Shown here: piece after piece, positions 9,301 through 18,829 of the stretch
Layout: each line of letters begins with the position of its first letter
Position numbering within the stretch: position 1 is the stretch's first letter
Source: Photorhabdus thracensis
Lineage (GTDB): Bacteria > Pseudomonadota > Gammaproteobacteria > Enterobacterales > Enterobacteriaceae
Assembly (NCBI RefSeq): GCF_001010285.1
Contig: NZ_CP011104.1
Coordinates: forward strand, 682,001 to 746,000
Direction: 5' to 3'
Length of the DNA stretch: 64,000 nucleotides
Translations under genes and position numbers: made by a program
Notes under the pieces: generated by a model
Database searches by the model: none
What the model saw: only the letters and a program-made list of their open reading frames with translations
Told to the model about the DNA's origin: nothing

Positions 9301-11172
9301 ATGATGGACAACCTACGCACGGCGGCAAACAGTCCTGTGCTTAAAATCGTGCTGGCTCTCATTATCTTGTCTTTTGTACTGACAGGGGTTGGGGGCTACT
9401 TGACAAGTGGAACTGGTAGTTATGCTGCCGAAGTGAATGGCCAGACTATCAGTCGTGCTCAATTGGAGCAGGCGTTTCAGCAAGAGAGAAACACGTTGCA
9501 AGAACAACTGGGAGATAAATTCTCTGTGTTGGCAAGTGACGAACAAAGTATGAAGCAGATTCGTAGCCAGGCTTTGGAACGTCTGATTAATAACGCGTTG
9601 ATTGAGCAATATTCCCGTGAATTGGGTCTATCTGCCAGTGATGAGCAAGTTAAGGATTCTATCCGAAATATCCCTTATTTTCAGACAAATGGTAAATTTG
9701 ATAACAACAAATACCTGGAACTGCTCAACCGTTTCAATCAGAGTCCGGATATTTTTGCTGAACAAACGCGCCAGAATTTAATTAATCAGCAATTAGTTAT
9801 GTCTTTTTCTGGTAGTGAAATAGCATTGCCTGGTGAGGCAAAACTCAATGCTGAATTGCTTTTGCAAAAGAGGACAGTCCGTCTGGCTACACTGGAGCTG
9901 AAGAAAATTCAGGCGCAGCAAGAAGTGACAGATAAAGATTTACAGGATTATTACGCTCGAAATAAGAACAGCTTTATTGCTCCCGAAGAAGTGAAAGTCA
10001 GCTATATAAAAATGGATGCTGTAGATGAAATGGATAAAGTTTCAGCCACATCCACTGATATTGATACTTACTATGAGCACAACTTGAAGCGTTATACTCA
10101 ATCAGAGCAGAAAAAATACAGTTTGATTCAGCTTGCAACCGAAGCTGAAGCCAAAGCAGTGCTTGATGAGCTGAATAAAGGTGCTGATTTTGGTAAATTG
10201 GCGACTAAAAAATCCACAGATAAGTTTTCAGCGAAAAATCATGGCGATATTGGCTGGATGGAAGCGGATTCTCTTCCTGAAGAGATGAAAAAAGCTCACT
10301 TAAGAGAGAAAGGCCAAACTTCTTCTGTGATTAAAGTTCCTAATGGTTTCGCTATTTTCCATTTAGATGATGTTAAGCCTCAAATAACTAAGCCTTTGTC
10401 TGAAGTTCGCTCTGAAATTGAGAAAATAGTTAAACAGGAAAAAGCGGTAGATGCTTTCTATGCTCTGCAACAGAAGGTCAGTGATGCGGCTACCAGCGAT
10501 AATGAATCTTTAGCTGCTGCTGAGGAAGTTTCAGGTATTAAAATTGTGACGACTAATTGGTTTGATCGCAATAATGTGCCGGCAGAGATTAATTTTAGTT
10601 CTGTTATTCATGCAATTTTTGAAGGTAATCTTGTTGATGGGCAAGGGCCAACAGGCACTAACTCTGATGTGATCTCAGTTGAAGGTGATCGTGCGTTTGT
10701 TCTGCGTGTAGATAATTACAAGCCAGAAACAGTGCAGCCATTTGAGAAAGTTAAAGAACAGGTTATCGAACTGGTTAAGCGTCAGAAAGCTGAAAAACAG
10801 CTTCAAATTGAAAGTGAGAGATTACTTGCTGCCTTAAAAGAAGGTAAAGGTGAACAAGCTCTGAAAGACGCAGGCATTCATTTTGGTGAATCTCAGGTTA
10901 TTCAGCGTATACCTCAGAATAATGTATTGGTTGATGCGGTATTCGCTTTACCACAGCCAAAAGCAGCTAAGGCAGAGTATGGTTTAGCGAAAAATAGTTT
11001 GGATGACGTTGTTTTGATTCAATTGGATAAAGTGACTCCAGGTGTTGTATCCGGAGAGCAAATTAAAAGCATGACTGATGGTTACCAGAGTGAGATGGGT
11101 AACGCGATGCTGGAGTCATTATTGATTAGCTTGCGTGAAAAAGCCAAAATTAAGTTAGGTCATATTGAATAA
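9301..11172 (+). CDS. ppiD: Periplasmic folding chaperone PpiD (membrane-anchored parvulin-like)
   Basis: Inner-membrane-anchored chaperone near the SecYEG translocon that helps newly exported proteins. It has 623 residues, the E. coli length. One N-terminal transmembrane segment lies at about 14-36 (VLKIVLALIILSFVLTGVGG), followed by a SurA-N-like domain and one parvulin domain at about 265-357. E. coli PpiD parvulin has little or no isomerase activity; whether that holds here is not visible. The start MMDNLRTAANS matches the family. It follows hupB and precedes the ComEA-like ybaV. Confidence 0.97.
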   Translation: MMDNLRTAANSPVLKIVLALIILSFVLTGVGGYLTSGTGSYAAEVNGQTISRAQLEQAFQQERNTLQEQLGDKFSVLASDEQSMKQIRSQALERLINNALIEQYSRELGLSASDEQVKDSIRNIPYFQTNGKFDNNKYLELLNRFNQSPDIFAEQTRQNLINQQLVMSFSGSEIALPGEAKLNAELLLQKRTVRLATLELKKIQAQQEVTDKDLQDYYARNKNSFIAPEEVKVSYIKMDAVDEMDKVSATSTDIDTYYEHNLKRYTQSEQKKYSLIQLATEAEAKAVLDELNKGADFGKLATKKSTDKFSAKNHGDIGWMEADSLPEEMKKAHLREKGQTSSVIKVPNGFAIFHLDDVKPQITKPLSEVRSEIEKIVKQEKAVDAFYALQQKVSDAATSDNESLAAAEEVSGIKIVTTNWFDRNNVPAEINFSSVIHAIFEGNLVDGQGPTGTNSDVISVEGDRAFVLRVDNYKPETVQPFEKVKEQVIELVKRQKAEKQLQIESERLLAALKEGKGEQALKDAGIHFGESQVIQRIPQNNVLVDAVFALPQPKAAKAEYGLAKNSLDDVVLIQLDKVTPGVVSGEQIKSMTDGYQSEMGNAMLESLLISLREKAKIKLGHIE

Positions 11173-11220
11173 AAATTTGCGGGGAATATCGCAAATATTT
11201 TTGTAATTATCTTGCTCATA

Positions 11221-11243
11221 AAGGCCGCTTTCGCGGCCTTTCG
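11221..11243 (+). terminator. Possible terminator after ppiD
   Basis: A perfect 8-bp stem AAGGCCGC / GCGGCCTT with a four-base loop lies 48 bases after ppiD. The T-run is interrupted (TCG), so termination may be partial. Confidence 0.5.
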
Positions 11244-11322
11244 CATATCTGATCTTCATCTATTGTGCTCAAATTTATCTGTGGCAATCTTTTTTGTACC
11301 AATAAAACACGGAGGAATAAGT

Positions 11323-11697
11323 ATGAAAAAATCGGGAATTTTATCTGTTTTGCTTGCTGGCTTGCTTTATACGTGTGGAGGGCAATTTGCAATCGCCGCT
11401 GAACAAGTAAAAGATAAAGTCGCTAAAACAGCCAGTACTACAAGTCATTCTTCATCAGAAAAGCAGTTACAGCAACCAGATGCTTTGAAAGTAGAAGAAA
11501 AGGGAAAGGTGAATATTAATATTGCAAGTGCAGAAGAGTTAGCAAAAGCACTGAATGGTATTGGGGTAAAAAAAGCACAGGGAATTGTTGAGTATCGTGA
11601 AAAACATGGCTCATTTACTGCTGTGGAACAATTACAGGAGGTTCAGGGAATAGGGCCAGTTTTTATCGAACGAAACAGAAGTAAGTTGAGTTATTAG
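11323..11697 (+). CDS. ybaV: Helix-hairpin-helix protein YbaV (ComEA-like)
   Basis: A 124-residue exported protein with a signal peptide (MKKSGILSVLLAGLLYTCGG, then a cleavage region IAAEQ), a low-complexity linker and a C-terminal ComEA-type helix-hairpin-helix domain (VNINIASAEELAKALNGIG, then LQEVQGIGPVFIERNRSKL). In naturally competent bacteria ComEA binds incoming DNA. In enterobacteria YbaV's role is not established. A longer frame opens at 11212, but the ATG at 11323 has a GGAGGA ribosome site at 11311 and gives a proper signal peptide. Confidence 0.9.
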   Translation: MKKSGILSVLLAGLLYTCGGQFAIAAEQVKDKVAKTASTTSHSSSEKQLQQPDALKVEEKGKVNINIASAEELAKALNGIGVKKAQGIVEYREKHGSFTAVEQLQEVQGIGPVFIERNRSKLSY

Positions 11698-11851
11698 TAG
11701 TCATCCAGCATCCTCATTCATGATTTATTTTGTGAGTGGGGATGTTGTGATCGGGGTTGCAAATAAATCACTTTAATTCGTGTAAATTTTTTGTTTTGCT
11801 ATTGTTAACCGAATCTGGTCAGATGAGTGACGTTAACATTAAGGCAATATT

Positions 11852-12259
11852 ATGAGTTCAATTATAAAAGTTCATGGTTATCATATCGATTTATTTCAAC
11901 ATGTAAACAATGCCCGCTATTTGGAGTTTATGGAAAGTGCTCGATGGGAATGGCTATATAAGCACTCTGTAGTGGAATGGATACAGAAAAATAATGTTGG
12001 GTTTGCGGTGGTTAACATGAATATTAATTATCGTAGTTCAGCCGTTCTTGGTGATGAATTGGAAGTGGATTGCCGATTAACTGAGTTGAGAAACAGAAGT
12101 GGTGTATTTTCGCAGGAAATAATACGCAAGAGGGATAATCAACTCATTACAGATGCTAAAACCACATTTGTGTGGATTGATAGGAAAACGCAAAAAGCAT
12201 TGTCTATTGAAGGTGAATTACGTGAAATAATGGGAGCTTTGATGAAAACGGGACAATGA
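11852..12259 (+). CDS. fadM: Long-chain acyl-CoA thioesterase FadM (YbaW)
   Basis: Hotdog-fold thioesterase of 135 residues in the 4-hydroxybenzoyl-CoA thioesterase family. In E. coli it is thioesterase III, in the FadR regulon, cleaving long-chain acyl-CoA side products of beta-oxidation. The active-site segment DLFQHVNNARYLEF with its conserved aspartate and HVNN stretch is visible, as is the NINYRSSAVLGDELEV strand. It sits between ybaV and queC as in E. coli, except that ybaE is missing. I did not identify a FadR site. Confidence 0.92.
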   Translation: MSSIIKVHGYHIDLFQHVNNARYLEFMESARWEWLYKHSVVEWIQKNNVGFAVVNMNINYRSSAVLGDELEVDCRLTELRNRSGVFSQEIIRKRDNQLITDAKTTFVWIDRKTQKALSIEGELREIMGALMKTGQ

Positions 12260-12287
12260 GAGGAGAATGTTCCCATTGTCCTTTGGG

Positions 12288-12986
12288 TTAAGGTAAATGT
12301 GTTTTTGCTTTCATTTCAGTCATTATTTTCTCAGGCGCATTCAGATATTTTTCCAGTCCGCTAGTTCTGAGATAACAAGCTGCACATGTACCACACCCAT
12401 TACCTTGAATGCCGTTATAACAAGTCAGTGTCTGGCTACGGACGAAATCTAAATGCTGATAGTAGTCGGACAATGCCCAGGTTTCAGCTTTGTTGAGCCA
12501 CATCAATGGGGTTTCAAAGTGGATATCACGGGCAACGCCAAGGCTTACAGCTTTATTCAGTGCTTTGACAAATTCATCACGGCAATCAGGGTAGCCAGAG
12601 AAATCAGTCTCGCATACACCAGTGATAACTGTTTCAGCTTCAACTTGGTAAGCATATATAGCAGCCAGTGTCAGGAACAAAATATTACGGCCAGGGACAA
12701 ATGTACTGGGTAGGGTGCTTTTTTCACTTTCACTATAGTTAGGGACAGGGATGTTATCACGAGTCAGGCTGCTGAGAGCCAGTTCGTTAAGTAATGTGAC
12801 ATCAATTACCTTATGTGCAATAACACCAAGAGAATGGCTGATATCACATGCAACATCAATTTCGGCCCGATGGCGTTGACCATAATCAAAAGTGACACAA
12901 TGTACTTCATCATATTGGTTAATTGCCTGAATCAGACATGTAGTGGAATCTTGCCCACCACTGAATACAACAACAGCTCGTCTCAT
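12288..12986 (-). CDS. queC: 7-cyano-7-deazaguanine synthase QueC
   Basis: ATP-dependent enzyme that converts 7-carboxy-7-deazaguanine to preQ0 in queuosine tRNA-modification synthesis. It has 232 residues. The PP-loop motif SGGQDST is at residues 9-15, and the C-terminal zinc site has four cysteines in the pattern C..(8)..C.GC.AC ([20 protein letters not shown]). It is transcribed convergently with fadM. The next gene upstream on this strand is the PLP enzyme, with only 32 bases between them, so the two may share a transcript. Confidence 0.97.
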   Translation of the reverse strand: MRRAVVVFSGGQDSTTCLIQAINQYDEVHCVTFDYGQRHRAEIDVACDISHSLGVIAHKVIDVTLLNELALSSLTRDNIPVPNYSESEKSTLPSTFVPGRNILFLTLAAIYAYQVEAETVITGVCETDFSGYPDCRDEFVKALNKAVSLGVARDIHFETPLMWLNKAETWALSDYYQHLDFVRSQTLTCYNGIQGNGCGTCAACYLRTSGLEKYLNAPEKIMTEMKAKTHLP

Positions 12987-13018
12987 TGTAACATCCTCAT
13001 TGGAATAAAACGGTTATT

Positions 13019-14071
13019 TTACTTATAACCTTGGAGATTGGGTAGCTGCTTGAGGTAAGGAGAGATATCGCCGATATTATTTTTTACCCAATCTGGGTTG
13101 TAATAAGTGTCGAGATAACGTTCACCACTGTCACACAGTAAGGTGACTATTGCTCCTTGTTCTTCACGTTCATGCATTTGATTGGCAAGCAGGAGTGCAC
13201 CCCAAACATTGGCTCCTGTAGATGCTCCAACTTTTCTGCCCAGTAACTTTTCCAGCCAGTAAATCGTTGCAATGCTGGCGCAATCTGGTATTTGTATCAT
13301 GTCATCGATAACTGTAGGAATAAAAGAAGGTTCTGCCCGAGGACGGCCAATACCCTCAATTTTGCTGCTGTAATTGCCACGAATATCACAACAATTTTGA
13401 CGGTAGCAGTCATAAAATACAGAGTTTTCTGGATCAACAACAATCAGCTTGGTGTTATACCCCTGGTAACGGATATAGCGTCCTAATGTTGCAGAAGTCC
13501 CGCCAGTGCCAGCGCTCATAACGATATAATCTGGCTCAGGAAATGGTTCCATTTGCATCTGGCGGAAAATACTTTCAGCAATATTATTATTACCCCGCCA
13601 GTCCGTTGCACGTTCAGCATAAGTGAATTGATCCATATAATGACCATTTAATTCTTTCGCTAGTCGTTCTGATTCGTCATAAATTTGAGCTGAATGATCA
13701 ACAAAATGGCATTTCCCGCCGTAGAATTCAATTTCTTGAATTTTACGTTTTGCGGTGTATGAGGGCATAACAGCAATAAAAGGTAATCCAAGTAGACGGG
13801 CAAAATAGGCTTCGGATACAGCAGTACTGCCAGATGAGGATTCAATAACTGGAGTACCTTCCTTGATCCAGCCATTGATAAGTGCGTAAAGGAATAAAGA
13901 ACGGGCAAGTCGGTGTTTTAGACTGCCGGTTGGGTGGGTACTTTCATCTTTCAGATATAAATGGATACCTGGAAAAGCCGGTAAATTAAGGCGGATGAGA
14001 TGAGTATCAGAACTGCGTTGATAATCTGCCTGAATCTCTTTGATTGCCTTGGTTGTCCAGCTGTACGACAT
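13019..14071 (-). CDS. PLP-dependent cysteine synthase-family protein, probable L-cysteine desulfhydrase (Cds1-like)
   Basis: A 350-residue fold-type II PLP enzyme. The PLP lysine is Lys52 in [12 protein letters not shown], the substrate loop is [12 protein letters not shown], and the phosphate-binding glycine loop is [12 protein letters not shown]. It resembles the Cds1 group of cysteine synthase-like proteins, which release H2S from cysteine, rather than CysK/CysM. It is divergent from decR, whose E. coli product senses cysteine and activates cysteine detoxification. That neighbour strongly suggests a role in cysteine breakdown. The exact reaction is inferred, and a cystathionine- or O-acetylserine-related reaction cannot be excluded. 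Confidence 0.75.
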   Translation of the reverse strand: MSYSWTTKAIKEIQADYQRSSDTHLIRLNLPAFPGIHLYLKDESTHPTGSLKHRLARSLFLYALINGWIKEGTPVIESSSGSTAVSEAYFARLLGLPFIAVMPSYTAKRKIQEIEFYGGKCHFVDHSAQIYDESERLAKELNGHYMDQFTYAERATDWRGNNNIAESIFRQMQMEPFPEPDYIVMSAGTGGTSATLGRYIRYQGYNTKLIVVDPENSVFYDCYRQNCCDIRGNYSSKIEGIGRPRAEPSFIPTVIDDMIQIPDCASIATIYWLEKLLGRKVGASTGANVWGALLLANQMHEREEQGAIVTLLCDSGERYLDTYYNPDWVKNNIGDISPYLKQLPNLQGYK

Positions 14072-14197
14072 AATTTATTAACTCTTAATTAGAATGTAAT
14101 TGATGATGAGTAGATTAACTTTATACTGGGAGAAATGGATTGTTATTTTTTTCAATATGTGGTTTCTTTATGGAAAAATTTTCTATAAGAGGTGACT

Positions 14198-14659
14198 ATG
14201 TTAGATAAAACAGACCGCAAGTTGCTTAAGTTACTACAGAAAGATTGTAGCCTGTCTCTGAATGCATTGGCGGAAGCTGTTAATCTTACCTCTACCCCTT
14301 GCTGGAAACGTTTAAAACGGCTTGAAGACGAAGGCTATATCGTTGGCAAAGTTGCTTTGATTGATAGTGAAAAATTAGGGCTAGGATTGACAGTGATTGT
14401 CATGATCAGAACTCAGCAGCATAACAGTAGTTGGTATGAGGAATTTGTTGCATTTATAAAGCAAATGCCAGAGGTTCTGGCTTTTTACCGTATGGCCGGT
14501 GAATGTGATTATCTGATGCATGTAGAAGTTGTGGATATGAAAAGCTATGATCTCTTCTACAAGCGCATGGTTAATGGTGTTTCGGGATTGATTGATGTTA
14601 CATCCAGCTTTGCAATGGAAAAAATCAAGTACACTACAGCATTACCGATACCAGATTAA
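14198..14659 (+). CDS. decR: Lrp/AsnC-family regulator DecR (YbaO), cysteine-responsive
   Basis: A 153-residue Lrp-family activator. The N-terminal winged HTH starts [17 protein letters not shown] and includes [20 protein letters not shown]; a C-terminal RAM ligand-binding domain follows. In E. coli DecR responds to cysteine and activates the cysteine desulfidase locus. Here it is divergent from a PLP enzyme with a 126-base shared regulatory region, so that enzyme is its likely target. The ATG at 14198 follows AAGAGGTG. The in-frame GTG at 14192 lies inside that ribosome site and is rejected. Confidence 0.92.
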   Translation: MLDKTDRKLLKLLQKDCSLSLNALAEAVNLTSTPCWKRLKRLEDEGYIVGKVALIDSEKLGLGLTVIVMIRTQQHNSSWYEEFVAFIKQMPEVLAFYRMAGECDYLMHVEVVDMKSYDLFYKRMVNGVSGLIDVTSSFAMEKIKYTTALPIPD

Positions 14660-14745
14660 CTAATGATTACTCAATGAGTTAACTTCATTATTCTGAATGT
14701 CGTTCAACATTTATATTATCTATTTCTATTTCAGGATATACGCGT

Positions 14746-16515
14746 GTGAGAATATTTTCTCAATTAAGCTGGTACTTCCGCCGCGAGTGGCGTCGCTATC
14801 TTGGCGCAGTGACTCTACTTATTATTATCTCTATTCTGCTACTGGTTCCTCCATATCTGGTGGGCGTAATTGTTGATGGCATCCGTGCTGGTTCTATGTC
14901 ATCTCACCAACTGATGGCGTGGATTGGTGTTATGCTGGTCATTGCATTGATTGTTTACATTCTGCGTTATATATGGCGCTTATGGTTGTTTGGGGCGTCA
15001 TATCAATTAGCGGTTAAATTACGCAATAATTTTTACCAGCAACTTAGCCGACAAACCCCTGAGTTTTATCTGCGTCACCGTACGGGTGATTTGATGGCCC
15101 GTGCGACTAATGATGTGGACCGTGTGGTATTTGCTGCGGGTGAAGGGGTGCTCACTTTAGTTGACTCGTTGGTTATGGGTTGCGCAGTACTGATTATGAT
15201 GAGTGTACAAATTAGTTGGCAGTTAACTTTATTATCTTTGTTACCTATGCCGATTATGGCAATCATCATTAAACGATATGGTGATCAACTTCATCATCGC
15301 TTTAAATCTGCACAAGGTGCCTTTTCTGCTCTGAATAACCAAGCTCAGGAAAGTTTGACCAGCATTCGCATGATCAAGGCATTTGGTCTTGAAGATATGC
15401 AATCAAATCAATTTGAACAGGTTGCTGTAGAAGCTGGGCGTAAGAATATGTATGTTGCTAGGGTGGATGCCCGATTTGATCCGACAATTTTTATTGCTAT
15501 CGGTATGTCAAACTTTCTGGCTATCGGTGGTGGTAGTTGGATGGTGCTGAATGGTGTTTTGACTCTTGGGGAGCTCACTAGCTTTGTGATGTACCTTGGC
15601 CTGATGATTTGGCCAATGTTAGCGCTGGCATGGATGTTTAATATCGTTGAACGGGGAAGTGCTGCATATAGCCGTATCCGTAGCTTGTTGCAGGAGCTTC
15701 CGGTTATTGCGGATGGTAACCGTCATTTATCTCCTGAGCGTAGTATTCTGAATGTGAATATCAAAGCGTTTCATTATCCGCAAAGTAATAAAACTATTTT
15801 GAGTCAAATTAACTTCCGGTTATCACCCGGACAGTTACTGGGGATATGTGGCCCAACCGGTTCAGGTAAGAGCACACTACTTGCGTTGATACAGAGACAG
15901 TTTGATGTGACTGATGGGGAAATTTTTTTCCAGTCGATTAAAATTGCAGATATCCGGTTAGATGAATGGCGAGCACGGTTTGCTGTTGTCAATCAAACTC
16001 CTTTTCTATTTTCAGACACAGTTGCCGGGAATATTGCTTTGGGACGTCCTGATGCAACACAGGAACAGATCGAAGGAGTTGCCCGTCTTGCCAATGTTCA
16101 TGAAGATATTCTTCGTTTACCTGAAGGGTACCAAACGGAAGTGGGCGAGCGTGGAGTGATGCTTTCTGGTGGGCAGAAGCAGCGCATTTCTATTGCAAGA
16201 GCATTGCTTTTAGATGCAGAGATTTTGATTCTGGATGACGCTTTATCTGCGGTTGATGGGCAAACTGAACACAATATCTTACAAAACCTCAGCCAGTGGA
16301 GACAACAACGCACAGTTATTATCAGCGCACACCGCCTGTCTGCATTAACTGATGCTGATAATATTCTAGTGATGCAGCAAGGTTCTGTTATACATCAGGG
16401 GCGGCATCAGCAACTGGCGGAGCAGCCAGGATGGTATCGTGATATGTATCATTATCAGCAGCTTGAAGCAGCATTGGATGACGGGGAAACCACTGAGGGA
16501 GATCAAGATGACTAA
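14746..16515 (+). CDS. mdlA: Multidrug ABC exporter half-transporter MdlA
   Basis: ABC exporter half with an N-terminal six-helix transmembrane domain and a C-terminal nucleotide-binding domain; 589 residues. Walker A is GPTGSGKST, the signature is LSGGQKQ, and Walker B is [13 protein letters not shown]. Here the usual catalytic glutamate after Walker B is an aspartate (DDALS, as in E. coli MdlA), so this half probably carries a degenerate ATP site. The start is GTG at 14746 ([14 protein letters not shown]). The stop codon overlaps the start of mdlB by eight bases, implying a translationally coupled heterodimer. The substrate is unknown. Confidence 0.95.
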   Translation: MRIFSQLSWYFRREWRRYLGAVTLLIIISILLLVPPYLVGVIVDGIRAGSMSSHQLMAWIGVMLVIALIVYILRYIWRLWLFGASYQLAVKLRNNFYQQLSRQTPEFYLRHRTGDLMARATNDVDRVVFAAGEGVLTLVDSLVMGCAVLIMMSVQISWQLTLLSLLPMPIMAIIIKRYGDQLHHRFKSAQGAFSALNNQAQESLTSIRMIKAFGLEDMQSNQFEQVAVEAGRKNMYVARVDARFDPTIFIAIGMSNFLAIGGGSWMVLNGVLTLGELTSFVMYLGLMIWPMLALAWMFNIVERGSAAYSRIRSLLQELPVIADGNRHLSPERSILNVNIKAFHYPQSNKTILSQINFRLSPGQLLGICGPTGSGKSTLLALIQRQFDVTDGEIFFQSIKIADIRLDEWRARFAVVNQTPFLFSDTVAGNIALGRPDATQEQIEGVARLANVHEDILRLPEGYQTEVGERGVMLSGGQKQRISIARALLLDAEILILDDALSAVDGQTEHNILQNLSQWRQQRTVIISAHRLSALTDADNILVMQQGSVIHQGRHQQLAEQPGWYRDMYHYQQLEAALDDGETTEGDQDD

Positions 16516-18292
16516 GGTTCGCCGATTGTGGCCGTCTCTGAAACGTTTGCTGGTTTATGGAAAAAATTATCGTAAGCCGTTGGGGCTGGCGGTGCTAATG
16601 CTGTGGGGGGCTGCAATTGCGGAAGTAAGTGGTCCGATTTTGGTTAGTTACTTTATCGATAATATGGTTGCAACGGGTAATATGCCAGTAGGAGTGATTA
16701 TTGGGTTGTCTGTAACCTTTATTGCTCTGCAACTGATTACGGCTGCATTACACTATTTCCAGACTTTATTGTTCAATCAAGTGTCAGTTGATGTGGTTCA
16801 GCAACTTCGTACTGATGTGATGAATGCAGCATTGCGCCAGCCTTTGAGTGCTTTTGATAATCAACCGGTAGGGCAATTGATTTCCCGTGTAACGAACGAC
16901 ACAGAGGTCATTAAAGATCTTTATGTCAATGTGGTTCCTGCGGTATTCCGGAGTATAGCGTTGATTGGTGCGATGATGATAGCCATGTTTGTGCTCGAAT
17001 GGCGTATGGCACTGATTGCAATGCTTATTTTTCCTATCGTGTTGATTGTCATGGCGATATACCAGCATCTAAGTACGCCAATTATCAGGCAGGTACGCAG
17101 TTATTTAGCTGATATTAATGATAATTTTAATGAAGTTATCAATGGAATGAGTGTTATTCAGCAGTTCCGGCAGCAGGCTCATTTTGGTGAACGTATGTTG
17201 TCAACAAATCGTGCTCATTTTAAAGCGAGAATGCAGACGTTGCGATTAGATGGGATTTTATTACGTCCATTGCTGAGTTTATTGTCAACTATGGTGCTGT
17301 GCGGTCTTATTGTGTTATTTGGGTTCAGTGGAGCAGGAGTGATTGGTGTCGGGGTATTGTATGCTTTTATCAATTATCTTGGGCGGTTGAATGAACCACT
17401 AATCGAACTGACCTCTCAACAATCAATCCTGCAACAGGCTGTAGTTTCTGGTGAGAGGATATTTGAATTAATGGATAGCCCTCAACAAGGTTATGGAATG
17501 GATAGTCAACCACTATCCAGTGGTCGAATTGATATAGAAAATGTCAGTTTTTCCTATCGGGATGACAAAATAGTTTTACAAGATATTAATTTACAGGTTC
17601 CGGCTTATGGTTTTATTGCTTTGGTTGGTCATACCGGTAGTGGAAAAAGTACGCTGGCAAATTTACTGATGGGATATTACCCGTGGCAGAAAGGGGAGAT
17701 TTACCTTGATGGCCGGCCTGTGTCGTCTCTGTCTCATTCGGTATTACGCAATGGTGTGGCAATGGTTCAGCAGGATCCAGTCGTTCTCGCTGACTCTTTC
17801 TTTAACAATGTTACGCTTGGTCGGAATATTTCAGAAGAGAAAGTTTGGCAGGTACTGGACACTGTGCAATTAGCTGAGTTAGTGCGTACGCTTCCTGATG
17901 GCCTTCATACTATCTTGGGAGAGCAGGGCAATACGTTGTCAGCCGGCCAAAAACAATTGCTTGCTATGGCGAGAGTGTTAGTGCAAGCACCGCAAATTTT
18001 GATCCTTGATGAAGCGACAGCAAATATTGATTCTGGTACGGAACAGGCGGTACAACAGGCTTTACGATTGATTCGCCAGCAAACAACATTGATCGTGATT
18101 GCTCACCGTCTGTCCACGATTGTAGAGGCTGATACTATTCTGGTGCTGCATCGTGGTGCAGTTGTTGAACAAGGACACCATCAACAATTATTGGTAAGAC
18201 GTGGACGTTACTATCAGATGTATCAGTTACAACAAGTGAGTGATACATTAAATGAATGTGGCACAATCTTTGAGAAAGAGGTGGCGATTTAA
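16508..18292 (+). CDS. mdlB: Multidrug ABC exporter half-transporter MdlB
   Basis: Partner half of MdlA, 594 residues (E. coli 593). It has six transmembrane segments, then the nucleotide-binding domain with Walker [10 protein letters not shown], signature LSAGQKQ and Walker [13 protein letters not shown] with the canonical catalytic glutamate. The LSAGQ signature replaces the usual LSGGQ. The frame is open from 16439, but the ATG at 16508 overlaps the end of mdlA (ATGACTAA) and matches the family start ([17 protein letters not shown]). It is followed by the glnK regulatory region. Confidence 0.95.
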   Translation: MTKVRRLWPSLKRLLVYGKNYRKPLGLAVLMLWGAAIAEVSGPILVSYFIDNMVATGNMPVGVIIGLSVTFIALQLITAALHYFQTLLFNQVSVDVVQQLRTDVMNAALRQPLSAFDNQPVGQLISRVTNDTEVIKDLYVNVVPAVFRSIALIGAMMIAMFVLEWRMALIAMLIFPIVLIVMAIYQHLSTPIIRQVRSYLADINDNFNEVINGMSVIQQFRQQAHFGERMLSTNRAHFKARMQTLRLDGILLRPLLSLLSTMVLCGLIVLFGFSGAGVIGVGVLYAFINYLGRLNEPLIELTSQQSILQQAVVSGERIFELMDSPQQGYGMDSQPLSSGRIDIENVSFSYRDDKIVLQDINLQVPAYGFIALVGHTGSGKSTLANLLMGYYPWQKGEIYLDGRPVSSLSHSVLRNGVAMVQQDPVVLADSFFNNVTLGRNISEEKVWQVLDTVQLAELVRTLPDGLHTILGEQGNTLSAGQKQLLAMARVLVQAPQILILDEATANIDSGTEQAVQQALRLIRQQTTLIVIAHRLSTIVEADTILVLHRGAVVEQGHHQQLLVRRGRYYQMYQLQQVSDTLNECGTIFEKEVAI

Positions 18293-18300
18293 TCATATTT

Positions 18301-18315
18301 GCACTAATTTGGTGC
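18301..18315 (+). promoter_or_regulatory. NtrC-type enhancer site upstream of glnK
   Basis: GCACTAATTTGGTGC is a GCAC-N7-GTGC dyad, the half-site arrangement of NtrC binding sites (consensus TGCACYNNNNTGGTGCA core). It lies about 110 bases upstream of the sigma-54 promoter, a normal enhancer distance, and only nine bases after the mdlB stop codon. An imperfect GC-rich hairpin at 18321-18348 next to it may end mdlB transcription. Confidence 0.75.
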
Positions 18316-18409
18316 TCTAACGGGAGAGGACATTCGTTGCTCTCCCTGTTCTTCTCTCTGTAATTTATATTAACCTTATAATTAATTGATTTTTATATAT
18401 TTTAATTTC

Positions 18410-18425
18410 TGGCACACCCCTTGCT
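18410..18425 (+). promoter_or_regulatory. Sigma-54 promoter of glnK-amtB
   Basis: TGGCACACCCCTTGCT matches the sigma-54 consensus TGGCAC-N5-TTGCW completely, with the -24 GG at 18411-18412 and the -12 GC at 18423-18424. It is 44 bases upstream of the glnK start codon and supports nitrogen-limitation control through NtrC. Confidence 0.93.
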
Positions 18426-18468
18426 ACTGACTTATTGCAAACACAATAGCCGGATGGCGGGGGGATAT

Positions 18469-18807
18469 ATGAAGCTCATTACGACAATTATAAAACCATT
18501 TAAATTGGAGGATATTAGGGAGGTTCTCTCTGGTCTTGGTGTTCAAGGGTTGACCATAACAGAGGTAAAAGGATTTGGTCGCCAAAAAGGGCATGCGGAG
18601 CTTTATCGTGGAGCTGAGTATAGCGTCAATTTTTTACCTAAGGTAAAGATAGATATTGCTGTAGCAGATGAGTTAGTTGAGGAGGTAATTCATGCGATTC
18701 AGCAAGCGGCTTTCACCGGAAAAGTTGGCGACGGTAAAATTTTTGTCATCGAATTACAACAGGCTATCCGTATCAGAACAGGCGAGATTAATGATGCGGC
18801 ACTGTAA
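18469..18807 (+). CDS. glnK: Nitrogen regulatory PII-type protein GlnK
   Basis: PII signalling protein of 112 residues. It binds ATP/ADP and 2-oxoglutarate and blocks AmtB when nitrogen is plentiful. The uridylylated residue Tyr51 lies at the T-loop tip (YRGAEYSVNFLPK). The PII C-terminal signature GKVGDGKIFV is present. An open frame extends upstream to 18421, but the ATG at 18469 follows a GGGGGG-type ribosome site and gives the family start MKLITTIIKPFKLEDIR. It is co-directional with amtB, 22 bases apart. Confidence 0.98.
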   Translation: MKLITTIIKPFKLEDIREVLSGLGVQGLTITEVKGFGRQKGHAELYRGAEYSVNFLPKVKIDIAVADELVEEVIHAIQQAAFTGKVGDGKIFVIELQQAIRIRTGEINDAAL

Positions 18808-18829
18808 GTCACTGATAGAGACGATATAT

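Noticed and set aside
11212-11322. Longer N-terminus for YbaV
   Set aside because: The extension contains the terminator hairpin region, lacks a ribosome site and destroys the signal peptide.
18692-18829. AmtB start inside glnK
   Set aside because: It would add 46 residues before the signal peptide; the ATG at 18830 fits the family and the operon spacing.
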